A stretch of 64,000 bases of DNA from Purpureocillium takamizusanense (Eukaryota > Ascomycota > Sordariomycetes > Hypocreales > Ophiocordycipitaceae). Both the position numbers and the translations under genes were made by a program. This document shows, one piece after another, positions 21,868 through 32,867 of this stretch; the stretch's first letter is position 1; the number at the start of each line of letters is the position of its first letter. The DNA is taken from contig NC_063070.1 in assembly GCF_022605165.1 (NCBI RefSeq), positions 1,550,001-1,614,000 of the forward strand, read 5' to 3'. The notes beneath the pieces were generated by a model that did not search any database, was not told the origin of the DNA, and saw only the letters and a list, made by a program, of their open reading frames with translations.

Positions 21868-23773
21868 CTATCGGATACCACCCCTTACGCCTGTGTACCT
21901 TTTGGCTTGTCCTCTTTGGGGGTTTGTCTCACTGTCGCTGGGCTTTGCCTCCTCCTCGATAGGCTTGTCCTTCTTCCTATCTTCCATGCCAAAATCGGTG
22001 TTATTGTCACTTCTGAGCGGAATCTGCTTCATGGTAGCAACAGCGAGAATTCCCACCGCCCCGAAGGCAATGGCAGCCTGCCAAGACCGCTGGAGCGCCG
22101 TACTCTGCACATGAATGACCTCAGCGCGCGTCTCTGCCGATAGCAAGTCGAGAAAGTGCTTCTGGGCTGCCCCGTATGCGCCGCCGCCTTCGAAGTCCGC
22201 AGCTATCGCTGCACTGCTGCTAATAGCTCCGTCACCCGCGAGCTCCGAAGCCCGGCTAGTATAGATAGTGCCGGCGATGGCGACTCCCCACATGATGCCG
22301 AAACTACGCATAAAACCCCACGTCGCCGTTGCCAGCGCCGTGTCCTTGTCCGTCAGCGGGGCTAGTAGCGCTGGGAGCATCGCTCCCATGCCAAACCCTG
22401 CGCCGAAGGACTCGAGCACCTGAAAGCCTACCCAGGCGCCCATGCTCGAGTTCTCATCTAGAAGTGTGAAGAGGCCGAACCCGACGACGATTAAGGTGAA
22501 ACAGACGAGGAGAATGGGCTTATACTTACCGAACTTACTGAGAAGTAATCCACCAATGATGGCGCCCGGAAGAAGTGCGAGGATGGTAGGGAGAAGATCG
22601 ATGCCAGCCTGGTAGGCCGTCTTTGCTAAAGCGCCCTGGAAGTACACCGGGAGAAAGTAGAGTGCCCACATGGTGACGATGCCGTGGAGGAAGGTGAGCA
22701 GAAAGACAATGGAGCTGATGGAATTGCCAAAGAGGTGCAGCGGCATGATGGGATTGGGCGTGAGACGTGCATTTCCTTCAAGCACGACGAAGGCTCCCAT
22801 TGTGGCGATGCCAACGATCAACGGCACCAGTACTTGATACGAGGACCACGGGTGTTGCCCTCCTGCCCAGCCAAGCGCAATCAGCACGGGGACGGTGCCG
22901 CTGACAAAGAGCGCGTTACCCATCCAGTCGAGGCTCGAGAACTTGGTGGCCCACGTCTGAGACTTGTCGTATTTGACTCGCAAGAAGAAGAACAGCAGCA
23001 CGACGGCAACACCGCCAATGGGCACACTCATGTAGAAAGCCCAGCGCCAGGTGCTGTAGCTGACGAGCAGTCCGCCAAAAAAAGGACCGAGAGAGGCTCC
23101 AATGCCCACCATGCCGAACACGGCACCCATATAGGTTCCTCTCTCACGGAGCGGCACCAGGTCGCAGATGATGATCTCGCAGAGGACGCCGATGCCTCCG
23201 GCTCCGATCCCCTGTATGGCTCGACCGGCGATCATGGTGGCCATGTTCTGGGCTCTGCACTTGTCAGTAGATACTCTGCGCCGCCGCATGGGACGAAAGA
23301 GCAACCTACCCGCCGCAAATACCACTCCCAAGCATAAACATGAGCCCGGCTATTATCAGGGGCCAGCGGCGACCAAAAACGTTTGCAAGCTGGCCATACA
23401 TGGGCATCAGAGACGTCCTACGGATGTTTAGCATCTCCGTTTTGGGGCAGGGGACGGCCAGGGGAGCTTACATGGTCAGGAAGTATGCGTTGGAAACCCA
23501 GATGAAGTTCTCGCCGCCGTTCAGATCAGCAACAAGTGATGGCATCACCGTTGAGGTGATTGTAGCTTCCGTAGACGTCAAAAGGCTGATGAGAGAGAGC
23601 ATAACAATGATGGCCCAAAATCTCGGGCCCTTCTCAAACGTTGGTGGGCTCTTCTCCGTGGTCGCTCCATCCTGGGCATAGACAGAAGCGTCTTTTGGCC
23701 CCAGGGTAGAAGCGGCTGCGTCTGGAGCATCTTTTGACTCCATGGTCGAAGCTGCAGCGTCTTGTTGTGCCAT
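21868..23773 (-). CDS. MFS exporter, DHA2 (14-helix drug:H+ antiporter) type
   Basis: The exons are 23773-23472, 23417-23310 and 23254-21868, giving 598 aa. The N-terminal ~55 residues are cytoplasmic and contain two imperfect Ala/Ser/Lys/Asp repeats (STMESKDAPDAAA, STLGPKDAS). Helix 1 (WAIIVMLSLISLLTSTEATI) begins the transporter. MPMYGQLANVFGRRWPLII is the motif A region joined across intron 1. AGRAIQGIGAGGIGVL and the GxxxGPxxGG-like GIGASLGPFFGGLL are DHA2/motif C hallmarks. About 14 helices are expected. Relatives export toxins or drugs out of the cell (family knowledge). The gene is divergent from an AflR-like regulator with 506 bases between the starts, so co-regulation is likely. The substrate cannot be read from sequence. 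Confidence 0.9.
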
Positions 23774-24279
23774 CGTGGGTGCGCGACAAGGTCAGCAGTA
23801 GTGATTGGTGTCGCTCGTGCTCTGGGCTGATGGGAAGGTAGCCGTCTGTAAGGCTGAATGGGAATGTCGCAGCATGAGCCTTGGTCCCCTTCTTGCAGAA
23901 AGTCGACGGGAGCTTTTCTTTGAATTATTTTGCACCGGCGATATTTTGCGAGGGAGCTGCAGGTACACATTTCAAGGACCGAGAGAAAGTCGGTACGAAT
24001 CATGGGTGGCTCCATGCTCTTTGGGAGTGAACACACCGCGGAGGGTTTCGCACCTCGCAGGGTTTCGCTTTCCTTCGCGTCTGACGTACCCGGTGATTGG
24101 CTGCGGCCACAAACCCTCCGAGGAGGTTTTCTGGTTTCTGGCGTGCGGCAACATGTCCAACTAACAACCAACGTGGTTGTTTATCGCCAATCCTTCCTGG
24201 CCAACCATGCCCAGCGTCGTCGTCTCAGCCCGGTCATTTTGCAATCGTTTTTTTGTGTTTCCTTAAGCAGGATAACAAT
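23774..24279. promoter_or_regulatory. Bidirectional promoter, MFS exporter / AflR-like regulator
   Basis: These 506 bases separate two divergent starts. Two CCAAT boxes in reverse orientation (ATTGG) lie at 23804-23808 and 24096-24100. A direct repeat GGGTTTCGC occurs at 24043-24051 and 24060-24068, 17 bases apart, and is a candidate operator for a dimeric zinc-cluster protein. I did not find a perfect TCG-N5-CGA AflR-type palindrome by eye. Confidence 0.5.
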
Positions 24280-25704
24280 ATGCTCAAGCCGACAGTCAGG
24301 CGCTCTGCCTGCGACCAGTGCAGAGCCAAGCGAGTGCGGTGCCTTCGCGCCGAAAACTGCACGGCACGTTGCGCCCGCTGCTCCCACATCGGCGCGCGAT
24401 GCGTGACAGGCGCCCCCGGCCGTCCCGGAAGACCACCCAAGTCGCGTCTCGTCGATGGTGGCAGCACTCTGAGGGGCCCCGCGGTGAGCCCTGCCGACGT
24501 CTCCTCGCCTGGCCCGGGGCGGCATCGCACGTCGACATTGCGAGACATGGACCATGTCGAGGTTCATGCCTCTGCGACGGCAGGCCAGCCCGCGCCGGCC
24601 GGCGCGCCTGCAAGAGCGTTACAGTGCAGGGCAGACAGGCACACGTCGTGGGACTGGCTGGACGGCATCGCTGGGTCGGACCTCGCGGGTTCCAGGTCCG
24701 CGGTGCATCCGCCTCCGGCCGGACATCCGTTGGCGTATGGAGCACAGCCTGATCAATGGGGAGCGCCAGGCGACAGGTCCGCTTTCTTCGGTCCCTCTTC
24801 GATCGAGCAAAGCCTTGCGCCGAGCGAAGATATCCTCGGCCTGGTGAATCAGCTGAGCAGTCCATCACAGCTTCAGGGGCTACTCAGTGCAGATGATGCA
24901 CTCAAATCGATGCTCCACATGGGCCGGGACTCTAGCACTGCGCTCGATATGGATATTGATCCGCTCCTTGATCCGTGGGAGGGCGTCCTCCCCCCAAGTC
25001 CCCTACCACAATGCTTCAGGCCGGCAAGCTCGCTGATACGGTTCCGAGAGGAGATTGATCAGCGCATTGCGGCGCTGGATGCATACTTCTCGGACCCCCT
25101 CAAAGTCGCGCAAAGCTGCAAAGAGGAGGGCGCGGACCGGGTGGCCGAGAATCCGGTTGCGCTACTCCTTACGTGCTGCAAAGAGTTCATCGACATTATT
25201 CAGAGCTTGACACCGGCGGGTCTGATGCATATACAGGGCGAGTATGCGCTTAGCACCGAGATTGTGCTCTTAGCTCTATCGAGCTACCTTGCATTAATGA
25301 GGCTTCTCGACTCCCTATTCTATGCTATCTATAAATTCATCTGCCAGATGCCGCCGGACTCGTTCAAGTCCGTCAAGATCAAGTCGGTACTCCGCATCGG
25401 CGGCATTTCTTCACTTCAGGACATGCCGCTAAAGATATATGCCATAGGCATCCTCGATGCCATCCAGAGTCAGGTGCGAACCATAGAGCGCTTCATGGGG
25501 ATTCCAACCGAATGCTGCCTCTCGAGCGAGGCAGCTACGTCACCCGCGGCGGCCGCCCCGGGGATATTCGCCCGTGCAGATCGAGCACGGTTATTTTGGG
25601 CTGCTCTGGCACAGGAGGATATCAAGTCACGACGGGGTAGCAAGTCGTACGTAGATTCGATACGAGCCAGTATCCAGGACTCGATGAGATTTCTCGATGA
25701 CTAG
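24280..25704 (+). CDS. Zn2Cys6 regulator, AflR-like
   Basis: This is a nuclear DNA-binding regulator of 474 aa without introns. The ATG at 24280 is chosen over the upstream open frame because the zinc cluster starts about 11 residues after it. The zinc cluster reads CDQC, RAKRVRC, C-A-R-C and GARC with spacing C-X2-C-X6-C-X9-C-X2-C-X6-C. A basic Gly/Arg/Pro linker (GAPGRPGRPPKSR) follows. The C-terminal half has ALLLTCCKEFIDIIQSL and YLALMRLLDSLFYAIYKFI, resembling the AflR family common in metabolite clusters. The neighbouring divergent MFS gene is its most likely target. The AflR assignment is by pattern only; the Zn2Cys6 assignment is firm. Confidence 0.88.
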   Translation: MLKPTVRRSACDQCRAKRVRCLRAENCTARCARCSHIGARCVTGAPGRPGRPPKSRLVDGGSTLRGPAVSPADVSSPGPGRHRTSTLRDMDHVEVHASATAGQPAPAGAPARALQCRADRHTSWDWLDGIAGSDLAGSRSAVHPPPAGHPLAYGAQPDQWGAPGDRSAFFGPSSIEQSLAPSEDILGLVNQLSSPSQLQGLLSADDALKSMLHMGRDSSTALDMDIDPLLDPWEGVLPPSPLPQCFRPASSLIRFREEIDQRIAALDAYFSDPLKVAQSCKEEGADRVAENPVALLLTCCKEFIDIIQSLTPAGLMHIQGEYALSTEIVLLALSSYLALMRLLDSLFYAIYKFICQMPPDSFKSVKIKSVLRIGGISSLQDMPLKIYAIGILDAIQSQVRTIERFMGIPTECCLSSEAATSPAAAAPGIFARADRARLFWAALAQEDIKSRRGSKSYVDSIRASIQDSMRFLDD

Positions 25705-26342
25705 GTAGAATTAAGATATGATAAAACTACTACCTATCGTAATGTGCCTAGAAAAAGAGAGGAGGTTTCCGTTAAATGCCCTTGCCAATAGACAGTCCCG
25801 CCACCCTCTCTAGTATCAAAGATATGATACTTTGTACTTCGTATGTGTCAGACAGTTGAGGATTCTTTCCAGGAAGCCTACCAGAACGTCGACCTGCGAA
25901 TTATAGCGGATAGCATCGACGCAGCTGTTAGTGACGCGCGTACCGGCGGCATGTCATGCCCGGGTACCACGCTTCTGCTCTATAGAACAGTTGAGGCTGG
26001 ATGCATACGAACCTCGCAGCAGGCGATTCAGAAAAGCCAAGGGTAGCTTATAAACAGAAAAGCGGGGACACATCCAGGTTGGACGCAGTGCCCCGCTTTC
26101 GTCCTGCTATGGATGCAAGGCCCGCGCTGCCCCACCGTACTATCGGGCAAATCCAACCCCTGTTCATGTTGATTTTGAAGAGTACTGTACATAAAGGCAG
26201 TTGACCGAGCCCACACTCTACCAAGAATGGTGTGCGCCATTTGCGGGGTTTGATCGCGAGTTGTGAATCGAGCACACGCGATATCGTGTCTTTGAATTGC
26301 TCCCTGTGCACCTGCCTGGACACGTCAGTAGTGAATCGCAAG
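25705..26342. other. Intergenic region between the two regulators
   Basis: These 638 bases are the 3' flank of the AflR-like gene and the promoter of the next regulator. A CT/GA-rich stretch and short frames occur, but no gene is recognised. Confidence 0.5.
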
Positions 26343-28328
26343 ATGCCTCCTCCTCCCCCAAACTCGCGTGGGCGTAGATCGACTGACAGCGTGTGAGTTG
26401 TCCTTCCAGCCAGCATGACATATGAATAGCGCCTGACACTCATCGAGTTGTTCCGCGTGCCGCCAGCGCAAGATCAGATGCGACCGACGGCGGCCCGTGT
26501 GCGGCTTTTGCTCCCGAGCCGGCTTTCGCTGTCATTACCAGGTGTCACAGCAGCCGCCCGGGCTTAGAGCAGGATATGTCTCGCGACTGGAAAGTAGGAT
26601 TGGTGTGTTCTATTGCCCGTTGGAAAAGAGAGCTGCAACACAAAGCTGGAGCTGATTGACAATTGCATCACAGCTGTTCTGGAGCGTTCGTTCGAGGAGC
26701 TGAATAGCCGCATATCAGATTGCGATGCTGGCTGCTCCTCGTCGACGCAACATGAGATCCAGCATCGGGCTGATGGAATGAACGAGGTTGCACTCGCGCC
26801 AGAACCTTCACATGATACGCAAACGACAGGGGCGGCATTCGCCTTCTCAGAGCAAGATTTAGCCGGCTATTGCGCGATATGGTTCCAAGAGTATCACTCG
26901 TGGTTCCCGATCTTGCACGAGCCTACGATTCTCGAGACATGCGGGCAGTGCCCTGGCCGATCCGACACCCCCGTCCCGCTCGTTCTTAAAGCCATCGCGG
27001 CCGTTGTCGTGCCTACACAACCTCGTCCGCAACGAGTCTCCGCGGCTCAAAGACAACGATGGCTGTTGGACCTGGAAGACGACATCCTCTCTGCCGCCAC
27101 GCATGATCTCTCTCTCCAATCGCTTCAAGCCCTTCTCATTCTTAGCATACGCGTCTTTGGGACGGGAAGGATGGCGCAGTTCTACAACCTGATGGCGCTC
27201 TGTAAATGGTGAGCACCGCATCAGCGACGGCCCCAGTGTGGACATAATTGTACCGAGACTAACGATAACGACAGCGTTAGCACACAACTCGGCCTCAGAG
27301 ACCTCGTTTACTACCACTGCGCCAATTATGGCGTCCCCTCCGCCATTCCGCCACGCATGCTCTTCATTCCCTTTACCGTTGTAGAGCGCGAGGAGAAGAC
27401 GCGCGCCTTCTGGGCCGCCGAGGCGCTGGACTCCATCTCGACCCTCGGCGCCGCATGGCACCTCTCTGTGCCGCGCCCCGAGCCTGCCGCCACGGCCCCC
27501 TGCGACGAGGAGACGTGGTGCTTCCCCGAGTCGGTGCTGGCCGCGTACCGGTTTGGCGACGCCGAAGCCCCCTCGCCCTTCTCCCTCTTCGTGAGCCTCG
27601 CGACCAGCGAGCTCTGGCATGTGCACCGCTTTCTGCAGCAGTCGTACGACAGCAAGGCGGCAACGGATACGGAGCGCAGGCAGGCGGATTGCGATGCCGT
27701 GTATCAGCACCTCATGTCATGGAAGGCTGACTTTGAGCGTGTCCTGGCGGTGAACGCGCCGCCATTTGTCGACTTGTTCTCAACCGGCTACTACACCGAT
27801 CAGCACCCGAATAGCATACTGATACACTGCACCATACATAGCGCAGTGGTTTCGCTATATCAACGATTTATCGTCCTGCCAGACACTACCTCCTACGGCG
27901 GGCAGTCGTGGGCGTGTGCTGCAGATCGCTGCATTGCGAGCTGCGAGTCCATGGTTGCCCTCATCCGCACCGTGCCCGACGCCACGCTCGAATCCATTAA
28001 CCCGTATGTGATCTTCTGCGTCTTCATCGCCGCTCGATTTTATGCCGTTCACGCACGCACAACTGGGTCATCAACCCAAGACAAGCTGTACCTCTTGATA
28101 TACCCTCTTACGGTTGCAGCGAAGAGGTGGCCCTTGGCAAGGCAGTTGAAGGCGGTGCTGGATACCGCTGTAACAGAAAGCCGGGGCGAGCATGTGGGGG
28201 ATCATCCTCTCCCTGTTGAGTTCTACGACCTGCAGTATCTTTTGTGGGACATTCATGACGCGCTGAGGAAATGGGCGCAGGCTAAAGACCAATCTCTGAC
28301 ACATCTCGAGAGCGCACTCACTGCATAG
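26343..28328 (+). CDS. Zn2Cys6 regulator with fungal-specific TF domain
   Basis: The proposed exons are 26343-26392, 26448-26602, 26674-27208 and 27275-28328, giving 597 aa. The zinc cluster lies in short exon 2: CSAC, RQRKIRC, DRRRPVC, GFC and SRAGFRC, spaced X2-X6-X6-X2-X6. Splicing intron 26603-26673 (ATCACAG acceptor) joins RLESRI to AVLERSFEELNSRI, a coiled dimerisation helix, which strongly supports that junction. The first intron (GTGAGT at 26393, acceptor GAG at 26447) is less certain, as is the ATG at 26343. The C-terminal part is the middle-homology regulatory domain (FQEYHSWFPILHEPTI, VSTQLGLRDL, EKTRAFWAAEALDSIST). The stop lies 60 bases from the stop of the convergent monooxygenase gene. 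Confidence 0.82.
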
Positions 28329-28388
28329 TTTCTGGCCGTCTTCTCGGACATATCAATTTCAAAAGATGTGTTCTGTCAGGCTTCGACG

Positions 28389-30462
28389 TCAATATCCACT
28401 ACTGTTGAAAACGGCGATGTCAGTGAGCCTCTCAGGTCTCTCGTAGATGCCCAACTCGCTTGCCTTGATCGCCAAGGCCAGGAGCTTGGAATACGAGCGA
28501 CACTGCGCAAGATTACCGCCCATGAACCAAAAGTTCGGATGACCACTGTACCGCCACATCTAGGTGAAGTTAGCGACCGAAATAGTTTGTGGAACGCAAG
28601 AAGCTACTCAGGCATAACTGTGCAACTTACCGAGTTTACCTCCCCCTCCGCGTCGAGATCCCAGACCTTCCCGAGTCGACTTGACACTTTACTCCCAAAG
28701 ATCTTCCGCGCTGTGCTGTGCATCGTCTCATAGCCGGTCGCAAGAACGACGATATCAGCGGCAAGCTCTGTCCCTTCAGCGAGGACCAAGCCGTGCGGCA
28801 CAAACCTCCTCACTCCTTGTCGACTGACCTTGACCTTGACCTTACCATCGATGATCAGCTGGCTGCATCCCACGTCTATGTAGTATCCACCTCCGCGCGT
28901 GATGTATTTGCGGTATATACCGCTTCTGTCCTCGCCGTAGTCAAGCTGGAAACCGGCCCTGGCCAGGCCCGTCAGTGTCTCCTCGTCAACGGCGCTGATG
29001 GCCTTGGTCCCGTGCACGTTGAGTGCGAACTGCACTGCATTGGGCATGCTCTGGCCGACTAGATCGCAATCCTCTGTTGGTGGCCCGCCCTCTTCATATG
29101 AGCCGGTGTGCAGCATGGGCATCCCCCCGCTCGCCGTGAGAACGTACGTCCCACCGCGTTGCAGCATCGTCACCGAGCCAGCACCGCACTCGTGGAAGTT
29201 CTGACACAGGTCATGGGCTGAATTGCCAGAACCGACCACGACGATGTTCTTGTGCGAAAGGTCTCCGTGGATGGACGCGTCAGTGTGCTGGCTGGCGTGG
29301 TACACGACACCTCTGTAGCCAGTCTGGCCCGGGAACTGAGGTATAATGGCATCGCCAGTGTTGCCAGTCGCGAGAATCACGTGCTTAACCTTGAAATGTC
29401 GTGTCACTCCATCGGCGCGCTTTACTGTGACAGTCCACGTACGGTGCCTCTCGTCGAAGGACGAGTCGCGGAGTTCCGCGCCGCACCATACGTTGAGCTC
29501 CATCAGGGTCGAGTACGACTCCAGCCAGTCGGCCAACTTGTCCTTGGCCATAAAAAGAGGCCAGTGCGAGGGAAAAGGAATGTACGGGAGGTGACAGTAA
29601 TGGATAGGGTCATGGGTTAGTAGCGTCTGCATGTGATGTAAGTCGGCGGCATATCCGGGAGGGCGCGAGGGTACTTCGGGTAGGCACCAAACTCACTTTG
29701 TAGCGCATACGCCAATTATCACCAACACGTTGGTTCCTCTCGATCATCAGGGCGGGTACTCCAAGCTGCTGAAGGCGGGCCGCAATACTAAGCCCGGCTT
29801 GGCCTTTCATCAATGTTTAGCTTCAGCATCTTAAAAAACGCGCGATCAGAGTCAAGGCTGTGCTCACCGGCACCCACCACAAGGACAACAGGATCCTTGT
29901 CGATAAAATCTCTCTGCCTCTCACGGCGCTGCTGCCAGCTGCCGTCCGCCGGGTTCGCATAACCAATCGGGCGGCCGGAGCCTAGCTTTTCCTCGTGTCC
30001 CTTGAGCTCCTGAAGGGTAAAGTTGATCAGGTAGCACTTCCACTTCATGTTGTGATTATCGTTGGGGTCCATGATTAAGCGAAGCATGCCCCTGCCCCGG
30101 CCAACCCGTGTCTCAAACTTAAACATGGTCTCGATCCATTGCAGCCCGGCGCACGGCGTTTTGAAACTGGGCTGGAAATCCCCGCGTTCGCAAGGGCGAA
30201 TATTGCTAATGCCAGAATGACGATTGCTTTCAAAGTATTGCCGCACATTGTCGCGACCCGGGATGGTGCGAAAGTCCCAACTGACGGCAAGGAAGTCCCG
30301 AATCCAAGTATCCTCGACGAATAACCTTGCGAATTCGTCGAACCTGCCTGCTTTAATGACCCTCTCAAACTCTTTGGCCCATGTTTCTGTGATGGCTCTG
30401 GCGAGTACATGAGACGTGCTACCCTGCTGCTTACACTTGGGAAGGGTAATTGTATGAGCCAT
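28389..30462 (-). CDS. FAD-dependent monooxygenase (FMO type) with NTF2-like N-terminus
   Basis: The exons are 30462-29868, 29803-29697, 29626-28631 and 28559-28389, giving 622 aa. The start is the ATG at 30462, since the upstream frame begins with TTG. Residues ~20-160 resemble an NTF2/SnoaL-like fold (FERVIKAGRFDEFARLFVED, TWIRDFLAVSWDFRTI). The FAD motif GAGQAG follows near residue 198 (VVLVVGAGQAGLSIAARL), completed by splicing intron 29804-29867. YRGVVYHASQH fits the FMO-identifying Y/F-x-G-x3-H pattern, and VVVGSGNSAHDLCQNFHECG is the NADPH Rossmann motif. VVLATGYETM is the typical second ATG box. Such enzymes insert one oxygen at N, S or a carbonyl carbon, using NADPH. It is divergent from the polyol dehydrogenase gene with 650 bases between, so shared control is plausible. 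Confidence 0.9.
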
Positions 30463-31112
30463 GTCGAAGTCCGGACGGTTGCGCAATTTGCACAGGAAGA
30501 AGGGCAAACAATGTGACGAGGATGAGAGCCGGTGCTGGGTGTGTTTCGGCGCAAGTCGACAAAGTTATACTCCCAACGGACGTTGTAGTAGCTACATTAA
30601 GGCAACACATCTTGGCAGGGTCCTGCCGACGACACGGCCCGTTGATCTTGCGCCTCGCTTTCTGTCAGGTCCACCTGGGTATTGCGACAAACATAGTCCG
30701 ACGATGGAAGGGCCTGCAGACACGATAACCGCGAACTAGACACGGCGCGGACATGGCCCGAAGCTGAGAGGCCCTGCACTCCGCGCGAGAAAGCAAGACC
30801 GTGCGGACGGGCGTCCCCGCACCCGGAGACGTCATCTGCCCTGTCCGAGCAACGCTTTTCGGAATCAACACGCAAGCCCGTGCGGGTTGTCAGCTCGGCG
30901 GGCAGCCGACTGGGAACCCTTGCGCAATGCGCCCGGCCGAGACGGCGAGACATGGCCCGGCGCTCCACCACTTGTGGGGCTACGCCAAGCAACACGACGC
31001 CCTGCTTACACGGACTCCTCACTTCGTAGTCCATCGACATACATAAAATTACCTGCAGATCGTGCCCTCACTGCTCACAACTGCCATCTCATTTCAGTCG
31101 CCATTCAAATCC
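30463..31112. promoter_or_regulatory. Divergent promoter, monooxygenase / polyol dehydrogenase
   Basis: A 650-base region between two head-to-head starts. It contains small frames on both strands with no domain. No clear TATA box or palindrome stands out, apart from ACATAAAATT near 31038-31049. Confidence 0.45.
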
Positions 31113-32278
31113 ATGGACAAAGTATCTCACCCAACTTCGGCGAGGATGAATCCAAGCTTCCTCCTCGTAGGCCCGGGCGTCGCCAAGGTCCAGGACAGGC
31201 CAGTCCCCATCATATCCGACCCTCACGATGTCATTGTCCGGATCAACTTTATCGGCGTCTGCGGCAGCGACGTAAAACTTCCCTATCCCACTCGCTTTCT
31301 ACAACCCCGACCGCTCCCCGCTCCCATACTAACATCCTCCGTATGCAGGTCCACTTCTGGAAACACGGCGGCATCCAAACCTCCATCTCTGTCCCGCTAG
31401 TCATGGGCCACGAAGCCTCTGGAACCGTTTGCGCAACCGGCCCCGCCGTCACGTCCGTCCGTGTCGGCGACCGCGTCGCCCTCGAGCCAGGACACCCGTG
31501 CCGGCGCTGCGGCCCTTGTAAAGCCGGCAACTACAACCTCTGCCCAGGCATCAGGTTCGCCGCCGCACCGCCCAACAGCCACGGCATGCTGGCGAAGTTC
31601 TGGAAGGCGCCCGAAGACTTCGTGTACAGGATTTCCCCGGAGACGAGCCTCGAGGAGGCCGTCCTCGTTGAGCCGCTGGCGGTCGCCGTTCACGCGGCCA
31701 AATTAGCGGACATCCGGCCCGGCGACACCGTCGTGGTCCTCGGATCGGGAACGATCGGTCTGCTCTGTGGTGCCATCGCCAAAGCTTTCGGGGCTGGGCG
31801 GGTCATTCTCCTAGACATCATGCAACACAAGCTACAGTTCGCGCACGATTATCTGGCCGTGGAGACTCAGCTACTTGACACGAGGGCAGCTCCAGAGTCG
31901 AACTCGGAGACAATATTGTCGAAATACAATCTGCACGGCCGAGTGGACATCGCAATCGAAGCTTCAGGTGCCGAGTCATCGGCACAACTGGGCATCTACC
32001 TCCTCAAACCAGGAGGAAGCTACGTCCAGACTGGCATCGGAAAGCCCAAACTCAACATGCCCATGTTGGCACTTTCGGAAAAAGAGCTGCGGGTACGCGG
32101 CTGCTTCCGCTACTCTGCAGGGGATTTCAGCTTAGCTGTACAGCTCGTTGAGCGAAAATTGATCAATTTGAAACCTCTAATCAGCAGTATTACCCCTTTT
32201 GAGCGCGCCACGGAGGCGTGGGACAAGACTAGTCGTGGCGAGGGCGTCAAGAACCTTATACATGGGGTATTGGACTAA
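31113..32278 (+). CDS. Zinc-dependent polyol (xylitol/sorbitol-type) dehydrogenase
   Basis: This is a cytosolic medium-chain dehydrogenase that oxidises a polyol to a ketose with NAD. Exons 31113-31271 and 31349-32278 give 362 aa. The intron has a CTAAC branch and CAG acceptor and joins GVCGSD to VHFWKHGGI. Catalytic zinc ligands are Cys in VCGSD, His-Glu in MGHEASG and Glu in VEPLAVAVHA. The structural zinc site is C-R-R-C-G-P-C-K-A-G-N-Y-N-L-C. The cofactor motif is VVVLGSGTIGLL. The pattern matches fungal xylitol, L-arabinitol and sorbitol dehydrogenases, and the exact substrate is not readable. A GH43 xylosidase lies 8 kb away, but they are not adjacent. The gene is convergent with the aldehyde dehydrogenase across an AT-rich relic. 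Confidence 0.93.
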
Positions 32279-32419
32279 ACTCGCGAGGCGTATAAAAGCA
32301 ACATCACAAGCATTAAGCGCAGCAGGCGAAAGGAAGGACATTAGCGAAGCAATAGTAGATGAGACGATCCTTGCTGTCCCAGTCACTCAAGTTGTCTTAA
32401 ACCTGTTTCGATAAGAGTA

Positions 32420-32760
32420 GTGCTAGGGGCATAACTATATTTTACTATGGGCATAACCATTCCTATAGAATAAAATCCGCTAGCCAATCTTATAGAGTAT
32501 AGCCCGGTATACCCGATTGAGGTACGGGGCCAGCGTAAGACTACTCTTATAGCTAGCCCGTTTAATTATATATAACTTATATATTAACGCCGCCTTATAC
32601 TTAATAAAGCCGCCTTATAGAGCTGCCTTAATATACCTTTAGATAGCCTCTCTCTCTCTTTCTTTTATAGGCTTAGATATAATTTACCTAAGCCTTCTTC
32701 TTAACATATATTAATCTATTAAATAAGCTACTAGATAAGCTAATGAGTAATGTTGCCTTT
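32420..32760. repeat. AT-rich, TpA-rich island, probable RIP-degraded repeat
   Basis: About 340 bases are sharply AT-rich within GC-rich DNA. They are dominated by TpA steps (TTATATATAACTTATATATT, CTTATAGAG, TTAATATACC), carry a CT microsatellite at about 32648-32668, and have stops in all frames. The word GGGCATAAC occurs twice at its left end. This is the look of a transposon fragment mutated by repeat-induced point mutation; the parent element cannot be recognised. Confidence 0.65.
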
Positions 32761-32867
32761 ATGTTCACAACGCTGATCTCGGCAACGAGAATACTAAAGC
32801 TACATATAGCACGAGATGCAAGAAATTTATCTTGGGTGAGTTTATAAATAGAGTATGGGATTCCAGT

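Noticed and set aside
26048..26443. 131-codon minus-strand frame upstream of the second regulator
   Set aside because: It is antisense to the regulator's 5' exons and shows no domain.
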